DNA of 64,000 nucleotides, taken from Hydrangea macrophylla. Lineage: Eukaryota > Streptophyta > Magnoliopsida > Cornales > Hydrangeaceae. Below the pieces are notes generated by a model. That model was not told the origin of the DNA. It ran no database searches and worked only from the letters and a program-made list of their open reading frames with translations. Within the stretch, counting starts at the first letter, position 1, and each line of letters starts with the position of its first letter. The translations under genes were made by a program, and so were the position numbers. Of this stretch, positions 36,247-47,229 are shown piece after piece. The stretch covers positions 49,351,162 to 49,415,161 of the forward strand of contig CM066995.1 of assembly GCA_033977485.1 (NCBI GenBank), given 5' to 3'.

Positions 36247-36870
36247 GTGCAGGCCTATGCTAAGCACCTCAAAGACTTATGCACGGTCAAGAGGAGGCAA
36301 AGTGTGAAGAAACACGCTTATGTGGCTTGCCAAGCAAGCACAATCATCCAAAATGAATTGCCTCCAAAACTCAAAGACCCCGGTACCCCAACTGTCTCGT
36401 GCCGAATTAGAAATCAAAGAATAGACAACACCCTCCTTGATCTCGGAGCAAGCGTAAACCTGCTGCCATACTCAGTTTATAAACAATTAGGATTGGGTGA
36501 ACTCAAACCTACCCGAGTTGCGTTGCAACTGGCAAACAGGTCAATTAAATACCCTAGAGGAATACTGGAGGACGTTCTAGTGCAAATAGACTCTTTTATC
36601 TTCCCGGTTGATTTTATAATTTTGGACACCGAACCTGTGTCCAATCTATGTGCACAAATCCCGATGATTTTTGGACGTCCATTCCTCAACACCATAGATG
36701 CCACAATTAAAATAAGAAGTGGTATTATGACCATCATATTCAGGAATATGACTTTGAATGTCAAAATTTTCTCAAATCCCTGACCCGAAGAATACGATGA
36801 CGAAGAGGAGGTCAACTATGTTGACACACTCATCGAAGATGAGGTAGGTCTCGTTGATTATAAAGATCCT
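36247..36870 (+). pseudogene. Aspartic protease (element D)
   Basis: The frame contains DTLLDLGASVNLLPYSVY, with D-L-G at the catalytic position as usual for Athila, and IPMIFGRPFLNT near the C-terminal side. The frame is open from 36247 to 36783. A TGA at 36781 and an acidic linker (PEEYDDEEEVNYVD) connect it to RT. Confidence 0.85.
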
Positions 36871-38640
36871 TTGGAGGTAGTTGTGTCTCAATTCGACACT
36901 GTCTATCAAACTAAAGATTCTACACCATTGGATTCTGCTTTAAATCACACTTGCCTCATGATGGATACGCGAGAGGAGGATAGAGCTGAATGCATGTGGG
37001 TAACACCATATGAACCCCTACCTCCGAAAACAAAATTAGTTATGCCCTCCAATTTTCAATTTCCCGATCTGGAATTGAAGGAGCTTCCTGAAGAGCTCAA
37101 ATATGCTTTCCTGGGAACTGAGAAAACTTATCCTGTTATAATTTTGTCCACTCTCAGTCTGGAACAAGAGGGCAAATTAATTCAAATGCTAAAACAACAT
37201 AAGGGAGCATTAGGATGGACCATTGCTGATCTCAAAGGCATAAGTCCGTTCGTTTGCACTCATAAGATATATTTGGAAGAAGATGCTAAACCTTCGCGAC
37301 AAATGCAAAGGCGTCTGAATCCTAACATGCAAGAAGTAGTTAAAAAGGATGTATTAAAACTACTCAATGTTGGGATTATATATCCTATTTTTGACAGCCC
37401 CTGGGTAAGTCCAACACAAGTGGTGCCCAAAAAAGCAGGCATAACGGTTATTCCTAATAAAGATAGCGAATTAGTACCAACACGCGTCCCCACCAGATGG
37501 TGAATGTGTATTGATTATCAAAAACTGAATACCGTGACCCGAAAGGACCACTTTCCATTACCATTCATGGATCAAATGCTAGAACGAGTAGCGGGTCATA
37601 AGTACTATTGCTTTTTGGATGGATACAGCGGTTATAACTAGATAGAAATTGCTCCTGAAGATCAGGAGAAAACAACTTTCACGTGTCTGTTCGGTACCTT
37701 CGCCTACAGACGTATGCCTTTCGGGTTATGCAATACACCTGCTACGTTTCAGCGGTGCATGTTAAGTATCTTTAGCGATATGGTCGAATAAATACTTGAG
37801 GTCTTTATGGACGACTTTTTAGTGTTCGGCCATAGCTTTGAAAATTGCTTAGATAATCTGGAATGTGTGTTAGCACGATGCGAGGACAAACACTTAGTAC
37901 TAAACTGGGAAAAGTGTCACTTCATAGTGACCAAGGGAATTGTCCTCGGCCACATTATTTCTGATAAGGGTATCCAAGTCGATAAAGCAAAAATCGATAT
38001 AATTTCAAACTTACCTGTTCCTCGTACAGTCCGAGACATCTGATCTTTTTTGGGACATGCGGGATTCTATCGTCGCTTTATCAAAAATTTTAGTGCAATC
38101 TCCTGACCACTGTGTCAACTGTTGGCTAAAGACATGCCATTCGAATGGTCGGAAAACTGTCAAACATCTTTTGACGCACTAAAAGAACACCTTACCTCCG
38201 CATCGATAATACAGGCACCCGACTGGAGTTTGCCTTTTGAGTTAATGTGCGATGGTAGCGACTATGCCATTGGCGCAGTTCTAGGACAGAGGAAGGATAA
38301 TAAGCCTTATGTAATCTAATATGCTAGTCAAACACTTAACGAAGCTCAAATGAATTATACGACTACTGAAAAAGAACTACGGGCAATAGTATTCGCCCTA
38401 GATAAGTTCAGGTCATATCTAATAGGGTCTCCAATTGTCTGTTTTACAGACCACTCAGCCCTGAAGTACCTGTTATCTAAGAAGGACGCGAAGCAAAGGC
38501 TTATCTGTTGGATACTCCTACTCCAAGAATTTGATATCACAATTAAGGACAAAAAAGGAGTAGAGAATGTGGTCGCTGACCATTTATCTCGATTAACATT
38601 TGTGGATAACACTGAACCCACACCGATAAAGGATGAATTC
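36871..38640 (+). pseudogene. Reverse transcriptase and RNase H (element D)
   Basis: RT begins around 37100 (GWTIADLKGISPFVCTHKIY) and has MCIDYQKLNTVTRKDHFPLP, FLDGYSGYN and the active site VFMDDFLVFG (about 37800). RNase H has LMCDGSDYAIGAVLGQR, the [13 protein letters not shown] segment and [11 protein letters not shown]. Stops at 37501, 37639, 37789, 38041, 38104 and 38317 lie in otherwise well-conserved motifs; most are explained by Arg CGA-to-TGA or Gln CAG-to-TAG. Confidence 0.9.
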
Positions 38641-39970
38641 CCAGATGAGCAATTGATGGATATTTCCAGTTTGCCTTGGTATGCGGATATAGTGAACTAT
38701 CTAGTTATGGGAGAGACCCTAGTCATTGGCCAAATCAGGACAAGAAACGATTCCTCTCGTTCGCACGTCATTTCTTTTTCGATGACCCTTACTTATTCAA
38801 GTATTGTGATGATCAAGTCATCAGGCGTTGCATCCCGAATGAGGATATAACTGTCATTTTAGCATCCTGCCACTCTGAGGCTTGCGAAGGCCATTTTTCT
38901 TTGAAAAAGACCGCACAAAAAGTTCTACACAGTGGTTTCTACTGGCCCACTGTGTTTAAAGATGCTTACACTTTCTGCAAAGCGTGCCAGCGCTGTTAAA
39001 AGTTTGGTACAATTTCAAAAAGGAACTCCATGCCCTTAACTCCAATTATCACAATTGAAATATTCGATTGTTGGGGCATAGACTTTATGGGCCCTTTTTC
39101 GAAATCTAACAACTGTGAATACATACTCCTAGCTATGGAATATGTATCAAAATGGGTAGAAATGATACCGACAAGATGCAATGATCACAAAACAGTAATG
39201 TCCTTTCTTAAGGAACATATTCTGTCGCGTTTTGGAACCCCAAAAGCTATAATAAGTTACCAAGGCAAACACGTTTGCAATAGGCCTTTAGAGTCACTGC
39301 TCAAGAAATATAGGGTCAACCACAAGATCGCTCTAGCCTACCATCCGGAAACGAATGGGCAAGCAGAGTTGGCTAACTGAGAAATTAAGCACATTCTCAA
39401 AAAGACAGTTAGTTTCAACAGAAAGGACTGGGCATATAAACTGGCCGATGCTCTTTGGGCATACCGTACTGCCTACAAGACAAATCTGGGAATGTCCCCA
39501 TTCAGGCTAGTATACGGAAAAGCATGTCACCTGCTTGTCGAAATCGAGCATAAAGCATACTGGGCGACCCGCTCATTGAACTTCGACATTAAAGAGGGAG
39601 GTCATCTTCGAAAACTCCAATTAGCTTAACTGGAAGAAATAGTCGAGATGCCTACGAAAATGCTAGATTACATAAGGAAAGGTTGAAGGCATGCCATGAT
39701 AGGACGATTTTTAGAAAATCTTTCAAGCTGGGGCAAAAAGTTTTGTTATATGATTCTCGCCTTCACCTATTCCCAGGAAAACTCCGATCTAGGTGGACAG
39801 GACCTTTTATAGTCAAATCTGTCTTTCCACATGGGGCTGTCGAGTTATTCAATCCTAAGAACGACAAAAGTTTCAAGGTCAATGGCCAAAGGTTAAAACC
39901 GTTCTTAGAGAATTTCCAACCAGAGGTCGAGCACATCCAACTGGATGAGCCCGATTATTCCTCGACTTAA
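38641..39970 (+). pseudogene. Integrase (element D), catalytic Asp replaced by Tyr
   Basis: The zinc finger is in the segment GHFSLKKTAQKVLHSGFYWP and CKACQRC (38890-38997). The core has FDCWGIDFMGPF and HPETNGQAELAN. At the second catalytic Asp the codon at 39258-39260 is TAC, giving AIISYQGKH. Frameshifts occur near 38680 and 39620. The C-terminal part (39683-39970) is open and has the GPF-type segment [18 protein letters not shown] typical of Athila. Confidence 0.88.
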
Positions 39971-41256
39971 AACGCTCAAGTGCGACTTCACCATGCTGTT
40001 GTATCCTTTCCTTCACTGCATTTTGTTTTGTTTCATTTCTTTTGTCTACCTATTTTTAGAGTGTGACCTCAATTTTAATCTGCTATTCCATTTTATCTAT
40101 CTCCTGCAGGCTGTTCAACATGAGAGATGATGATGTCCACTCAATTGGGTCATGGGCAGATTCATAATATCATAACCCCCTTGGACTACCGATGAAATAG
40201 CATTCTGTTTTGCTCCTTATCAAGGGCCAGGGGCAGAAGATGTCGTTGACTTGACCCGGGGTATGTTGTTTGGGAAGTCGATGATGCTCTGATGGAACAG
40301 TGGGAGAACGATTCAATGTGGGAACCATGGGAAGAAGAAGATTTACAGGATGTGGTGCCAGAACACCATAATGCGTATTCATTTATGTTGATGACTTCCT
40401 TGTCATCCAAGTGGTTCCCTACATTTATGTGCACTTGAGTTATTTGTTATTTCGGCTTCAATGCCCTCTACCTGCTAGTGCATATGGTGATATCATGCCA
40501 ATAGTGAGGTTATTTCTTGGTCGCATTTCCTGTTTTGTTTATTCCTTGAGTTCTTTCGTTTATTTTATTTAATTTCTTTCTTTCTTTTTGTTTTCTTTTG
40601 GTTTCCTTTGTCAGGATTGTCACTATGAATCAAATGTTACCACCACTGTTCCTTCCACATCAGTTGTTCCATGGATTTGGACCATACATAAGGTCCCCGG
40701 GTACTCCGCCGCAAGAGGAGAACCCATTGCGAACTTACACTTCGTTATCACTGTCTCCATCCGGCTCACCTCCTGCTTGTGCGATCAATTCCTTGGATAG
40801 TTCAGGCTTGCTCGATGATGCCCTAGCTGCTTTTCGACTATTCTGGAAAAGGGAAACATCAAGTTTGGACCCCACATTCGAAGCTTTGGTATAAAAAGAT
40901 GTTGTGGAATAAGATATTTTCATGCTTGAAGAGTAGTGCTTCACTTCAATTGTATTCTGTCATTTCATCTTTCTTTCATCAATTGAAGTGTATTCCTAGA
41001 CAAAGTTTTGTTATTTTTAGTTTCTTTTAGTTTTTCTTTATCAATAAGGTTTTAAATACCACGTTGGGGGCAATAATGTTGCAGATGGATGCTACTACAA
41101 TGTTTTATTTATAAAATTTTGCAATTTCCGATGGTGATGATGACTTTTTGGGCTTACATTACCTGTCTTTGAACTGTTTTATCATTTTCCTGTATGTCCA
41201 GACCAATACTGGTTAGTTGGGGGTAATCTGTCAATTCAATGATATTAGAGAATTTC
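39971..41256 (+). other. Region between pol and the env-position ORF of element D
   Basis: No recognisable protein. Two strong acceptor-like sites (CTCCTGCAG near 40110 and CTTTGTCAG near 40613) each precede a short ATG frame; the longer one encodes 98 residues (40598-40894). Low-complexity T-rich DNA separates them. They may be remnants of small spliced exons, which is uncertain. Confidence 0.4.
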
Positions 41257-41967
41257 TAAGTTCGATTGATCGAACACATCTCGATCGATTGAAGTTATCA
41301 GAACCTCAAGCGCTTCAACAGGCCTCAATCGATCGAAAGTTCGATCGATCGAACTTTCTCGATCGATCGAGACTTGTATTTAAACGAGGCGTCTTCTATA
41401 CACTTTCTCAGTTTCTCATTATCTCCCTCACTCTCAATCGCTCGAAGACAGAGAAGCACGGGTGATTCCTCTTTGCCCCGTCATCAACTTAGTTTTTGAG
41501 GCACTCCGGACCCCTCTGCTAACTATCATCATCCCCCTCATCCTCTACCCGCGTTCTACCCGAGGTATGGTCCACGAAATTCCTCTCTCCTCTATTTCAT
41601 TAAAAATTGTTGAGGGGGTGCCTCCCCAATGGTGTTTAACCATTTCTTTTAAGTTTTTCTTATTTTTTTCATGTTTGCGGGCTATTCTCATTCTTTATGG
41701 TTGTCACTGTTCCTTCGCTGTGTTCGATCGATCGAACTTGGCTCGAGCAATCGAGCCAAGCAATATTTCAATCGATCGAACTTGCTTCGAGCGATTGAAC
41801 ATAGCAGTTTCTCAATCGATCAAACTCGCTTCGAGCGATCGAACCCAGCACTTTCTAAATCGATCGAACATACTTCGATCGATCGAAGGGCAGCAGTTTC
41901 AGTTTCTTTTTTGTTTCATTGTTTTAATGTATTTACTGTCTGTTTCTTCCATTTTAGGGCTTTCACG
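41257..41967 (+). promoter_or_regulatory. Putative internal promoter and 5' UTR intron of the post-pol ORF (element D)
   Basis: A GATCGATC palindrome cluster (41261-41371) lies directly before TGTATTTAAACG (TATTTAAA at 41377-41384). A pyrimidine-rich leader follows, then a donor-like CCGAG/GTATGG (about 41564) and a second palindrome cluster (41724-41888). A polypyrimidine tract ending CATTTTAG (41957) comes last, ten nucleotides before the ATG at 41968. The arrangement cluster, TATA, cluster mirrors that of the LTR. It is inferred to produce a separate spliced mRNA. Confidence 0.5.
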
Positions 41968-43458
41968 ATGAATCCTATCACAGGGTATCACAAGTCCAAG
42001 CCACTTGACCTCACTATACCCAACCCCATACCAGATCACGGGCTTAGAAATGAGGAGGAGAGGGTTTGGTTTACAAGATACTTCTAGTCTAGGAAGGTTA
42101 TGCTGGAGCGGCCACTAGAGTCCGTATGGCTCTCAGCCCCATGATTTCTAGGACGGATCAGAGACCAGCCATTATGGTATGATATATTGATCCAGACAAA
42201 GAGGATCAACATCCACTGGGTTCGTGAGGCCTGCTCCTTTATGATCAAGGATCCTGTGGCCCCATTCACATACAGATCAATCTTCCGCAAGCGCGAGATC
42301 TTATTCAGCCCTGCCACCATTTCAGCTACTCTGGGGGTACCTGAGGTACCAGATTGTTTCTATCCTCGCTTACCAGGAGCCCCAGAGATACCTCCTACCA
42401 CCATTATCCATGAGCTTACAGGCGGCGCCGTTCAGCTCTGGAATGGCATTTCTCTTATCGAGGACAAGCTTCTCACAGAGAACTATCACCTCCTCCATCT
42501 GACGCTGGTGAACTGCATTTTCATGACATCTTATCACTAGAAGTTTGCCGCGTGGTATGCCTATGCTTTGTATGCCATTGGGACAGGACAGTGAGTCTGT
42601 CTGTCTCGCCTATATATTGACTTCCTGGTTCAGCCTACGCGGTATATAGCCGCCAAGCGCCATCTGAAGGGCGCTTGGCCTATACATCGGGTCATTGAGC
42701 AGGCTGGACTAGTTTCATTGGCCACAGATTCGATCATTCAGGCCTCTAGTCGATTTGGCGAGATGGCAGTCTGCCGTTATGATGCTCAGAAGAAGAGAAA
42801 AGCAAAGGGTAAGGCGAAGATTTGAGCAAAGAGGAAAAGGGGAGGAGGCACCGATACGAAGGGTACAGCTTTTGGGACGCCCACAGAGACTGAGGAACTT
42901 GATTCTGATGACGAGGTTGATCCTCGTATTGAGGTTGCCCAGTTCGAGCTGAGACAGCGGTCTCAGGCTCCCGCCCAGGGAGAGTCTTCTTCATCCGTGC
43001 CTCTCCCTACTGTTCACGAGTTGCTATTAGAGGAGAGAGAGGCCCGGATCAGACTCGAAGGCAAGATGGATAGCATGATGACTCTTCTTGAGGCTATACT
43101 TATTCAGATAGGGGTTGACCAGTCTTTGCATACACCTACACCACCTACTACTAGTCCTTCATCTGCAGCTCCTCAGGTTGATCGTTCTGCTCCATCTACA
43201 TCGGCAACCCCATCTATTCATGTTCCTACTACTTCTGTACCATCTACTGATCCTTCTACTCCGTCCACATCGGTGACACCGCTTGTTTCTGCGACACTGC
43301 TTCCACCACCTCCAGTCGTGACTAATCCATTATTATCTACATCAGCTGCTCTGACTGCGAGTGACCCGGCGATAGCTACTACTATTACTGAGGGTGGAGA
43401 TGAGGTTGCTCCAGACGTGCTTATTGAGATATTATCGAATGTCGCCGATGATGTATAG
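41968..43458 (+). pseudogene. Post-pol (env-position) ORF of element D
   Basis: A 496-codon frame starting MNPITGYHKSKPLDL. I recognise it only as the extra ORF found after pol in Athila-type elements; its function is unknown. Residues 70-200 form a folded-looking domain (IHWVREACSFMIKDPVAPFT, FSPATISATLGVPEVPDCFY). A basic stretch follows (AQKKRKAKGKAKI, a possible nuclear signal), then a coiled-coil-like helix (VHELLLEEREARIRLEGKMD) and a Ser/Thr/Pro-rich tail. I see no signal peptide or clear transmembrane helix, so an envelope role is not supported. Stops at 42085, 42142, 42538, 42592 and 42823 break the frame. Confidence 0.75.
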
Positions 43459-45579
43459 ATTCTGATTGATCAGTGTTTTTGGTTGTTTTGGTGGGATATG
43501 ACTTTATTCTCTTGTCTCTCCTATTTTTCTGGTGGTTTGGTTAGTTGGACATGTTGGTTATTTTTGTTGTTTTATGGATCTTGTAATCATTGTTCTGTTA
43601 TTCCATTGTATTATTATACCAGTGATTAGTTCTGTTTATGTATGGATCCTATGTTTTATCTTTTCATATTCTATTTGATCCTGCCTGTTTGGAGTTTGTA
43701 TGCTTTCTTTACAGATTATTATGCTTGCGGTTATTACTATGCTTTGATAGGTGACATCTCTCTATCTATATTTGAAAATTATCTTCTGAGGACATCGCAA
43801 TTTTCAGTTGGGGGTGGGATGTAGATAGATAGTCACCTGCACATGTCTATACTTAGCAATCTGAATACATTTATTGTGCATATCATACAATCTCAGTTGA
43901 ACAAATTTAAAAAAATATATATTGGAATTATTTTTTGTGAAATTGTAAACTTTATTGGTAGAACAACTTGCAATACTCACTCCTATTTAGCTGTTATCAA
44001 GCAATGACACAACCATTTTATTCTCATCTTTTTATGAATTAAATTCATGCGTTTTTCTAATTCACTAGGACGATTGCATGTGTTAACCATTCTTGTATCC
44101 AAAATCCTTATGCACATGTTAATAGCTATGCAGAAAACTTAAATAAGAGTTAATATGCCTTTTGTACTTTAAAGAATAAGTAGTGGAAACTAGTCACCCT
44201 TAGTGAGCTTTTGAATCCAATCTTCAGTTCTGAGGGAGTTATCACATTAAATTCAAATCGTTTTCTTGAAAATACATATTAAATTCGTTGAATAGTCTCT
44301 AATTTTTTATTTTGGCTGCTCGGTAGAGGAGAACGTTCAGGATTTACCAACAAAACTCAATGAACACGGAACTGCTAAAACTAAGAAGTTGAGAAAATGA
44401 TTTAAGCTATCGTTATTTGCTCCTTACCTTTCTATATACCTATATCAACATTCCAGAATATGCATTGTTCTCAACTCCATACCTAGTAAATACTGTCAAA
44501 TCTATTATGAAATCCTAAATCCCTAACCTTATACTTTGACCTCAATACACCCCATTACACATCCAATGTGATTGAATTGTTGAAGTATGTTATGAGGAGG
44601 GAGTAGTTGTGGGGGGGCTGCATTAAAAAAAAGTGAAAGAAGAAGGAGTTCAGGTTTTGCTATAAAAAAAATTAAAAAAAAGGACATCTATGAGAATAGA
44701 GGATGGTTGGAATGAAGTAAAGAAGAAATTACTATACTCAATCAAATGCTAAAGATGTGCGATTTCTTACTCCTCTCATTTCTACCTTAATATATAAAAC
44801 CCGAAAAGTCAAAGCCTTAATGATTCTTAACAACTTAGTTTAAAACACGAATGTGTAAATTGAGTTATCCACGGTATTTCGCTCCTCTAAATTAGTAGTA
44901 TTCCTTTCATGAGACTATACACTCCAAATGTTCATCCTTTATTGAGTCAGGCGTGAAAGCATTAGTAACTAAAACATTACTCATATCAAAGCTTTCACAC
45001 CATGAGCGATCATTATTAAACAAGTTTCTGAGAGATGTTCATTTTTTAGTGTAAACCCATGTGAGAATTGAGTTGAAATACAAGTTTTGGGAGTATGATA
45101 GTCTAAACAACTCTAAATAAAGTTTGATGTATAGCTGTTAATTTCACACACGCACGGATACATGGATGTGATGCATATGTTATTCTTTCTTAGTGACATG
45201 AGGAACATGTGTATTTCTTTCATGGTTTGAATGAGGATGATATGTTTTGTAGAGCTAAATTAATAGTTGAATAGAAGAGAGTGTTTACAAGTTATTCTAT
45301 ATCTTTTTGATCTTAAAATCAGAGAATTTTGTGGGTGTATTCACTGCAAACCCTCACGAGACAACACTCGTCCACTAGGGGGAACCTAGGGGTTTAACGG
45401 CTTGTTGCTATTGCTAAATGCAACCGCGATTCCTGCGAAAATGAGTTAGGTAGTTTCTCTTGATTTAGATTAGTCTACTTTAGTTTTAATTTGTTTTATT
45501 TTAATCATTGTAGTATTAGTTTAGCTTGTTTTATTTTCGCTTTATTGCTAGGGACTAGCAAATAGCTAGTTGGGAGTTA
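43459..45579 (+). other. Non-coding 3' region of element D with conserved hairpins and polypurine tract
   Basis: No ORF of note. It shares patches with the 3' region of H, for example GAGAACGTTCAGGATTTACC near 44330. It also contains the conserved block with inverted repeats ACGAG/CTCGT (45356-45371) and CTAGG/CCTAG (45375-45389). TTGCTAGGGACTAGCAA lies at about 45545 and the polypurine tract TTGGGAGTTA abuts the LTR. Confidence 0.75.
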
Positions 45580-47229
45580 TGACAAGCTGGGGTATTTGTA
45601 AAATACAATCGCGCTAAAAGAAGAACATACACTAAATTAGTTTACAATTCCCCTATTTATCTGCAATTTGAATTACAATGCCCATTTTTATACAATATGA
45701 TTAATCAATGATAAGTGGTCTTGTTTTAGTGGTTATGTGTGCAGATTACTGTTGCTGTGTGGAAAATTGAATAATCAAGACAAAAGGAATGATTGGCTTT
45801 AATGAAGATAAGTCAAAAAAATGAAAAGAGAGTTTCGAGCGATCGAAGAAGGCTCGAACGATCGAGGTTTCGATCGATCGAAAGCAATTCAAGCGCTCGA
45901 AGATCCCAGAAGTTCAATCGATCGAGAGATGTTAGATCGATCGAACATGGCTTTTATCAAAACCTACGCGCACGCAGTGGGGACATTTTTTTTAACCCTA
46001 ACCTTAGGTTTTTCTATATATATCAGTTGTATTCACGTCATAAAGAACACCCACTTCTAGTTTTTATCAGTTTATAGAGGGAATTAGAGAGTTTATATTG
46101 TTTTTGTAGGTTTCAAGGTATCACATTGCTTGTTTTTGGATTTTCAAGTAGTTTGATCTTAATACATCATCTCAGGTTTTGCTATTTCAGTTTATTTATA
46201 ATTTGTTTATCGTTTCTGGTAGTATTAGTAAAGTTAATCATGATCTTGCATGCTAAATAGTGTTATACTTAGAGTTTTCATAGTTTTTATGTTAAAATTG
46301 CAACCAAGCGCATCTCTAATGAATTTTTACGTTAAAAACAAATCCCAGACACTCCAGACTATGTCTGAGTAGTCCTTGGGTTGGGAGATCGTGATGAAAC
46401 TGTGATTTCAAGCCTTTTCCATGCAGCAGAATAATTCATGTGTTCGATCGATCGAAGTTATTTCGATCGATCAGAGCAGAGACACAGTCGATCGATCGTA
46501 GACATTTCGATCGATCGAGAGATGAAGATGCTCGATCGATCGAAAGCGCGTCGATCGATAGAAACCTCTGATTCTTGAGAACATTCAATACAGTATTCCT
46601 AGACTTTCTATTTTATAGATTTGTTATCAAACTATCCCTAAATGCTCAGTTTGTCGAAATAGTCTCTAAACTTAAAGCCTTAAAGCATTTTTCTTCAATA
46701 TCTTTTGCAAACCACTCTAATGCTAACTCCATTGTGGGTGCGAGTCTTAACTATTGATTTAAACTGCTTTCATGTATTTTGAACTTAATTTGGATGATAT
46801 AGTCCCGGTCATGAAAGGGCTATGGATTCTCTATCTTTAAAAAAATATGAAATATTGTAGAAGATGTACTCCAATGAGCTTTAATGTAATTGCATGGTAG
46901 ATGGCTAGGTCATTGTGAATTTGCGTGATCCCAACATTTCCCTTTTATTAAGAAAACCAGTTTTTAAAATATCGCTCTAGTTAATTAGTTAGCTATTAGT
47001 TTAAAGTAATCTAGTTGTTTTTAATTTTACTATTTGTTAATCGTAGAACTTTGTGTTCTACAGTTTCCTTAAGCATTAAATTTTCTTTTTCTTTCTAGAG
47101 TTTAATCTAGGTAATTAATTTCCAAACCTTCCCTGTGGGATCAACCTGGACTTCCAGTACTGTATTACTTGCACGATTACGTACACTTGGGTATAGCACA
47201 CAAGCGCACACAGAAAAATTCTCGTGTCA
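45580..47229 (+). repeat. 3' LTR of element D
   Basis: 1650 bp, from TGACAAGCTGG to CTCGTGTCA. It is nearly identical to the 5' LTR apart from scattered substitutions and small indels. The palindrome clusters and TATA box are conserved. Confidence 0.93.

Larger units (their letters stand above)
32632..47229 (+). mobile_element. Athila-type Ty3 retrotransposon, nearly complete (element D)
   Basis: 14.6 kb, + strand: 5' LTR 32632-34278, tRNA-Asp primer site, gag-protease-RT-RNase H-integrase (34408-39970), an additional ORF after pol (41968-43458), a 2.1-kb non-coding 3' region and 3' LTR 45580-47229. It is flanked by an exact ATTAT duplication (32627-32631 and 47230-47234) inside the 3' LTR of C. 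LTRs differ at a low level. All coding domains are recognisable but contain stops and frameshifts, so this copy is not autonomous. Confidence 0.95.

Noticed and set aside
41968..43458. Envelope glycoprotein for the Athila post-pol ORF.
   Set aside because: No signal peptide, Cys pattern or clear transmembrane helix; only the position matches.
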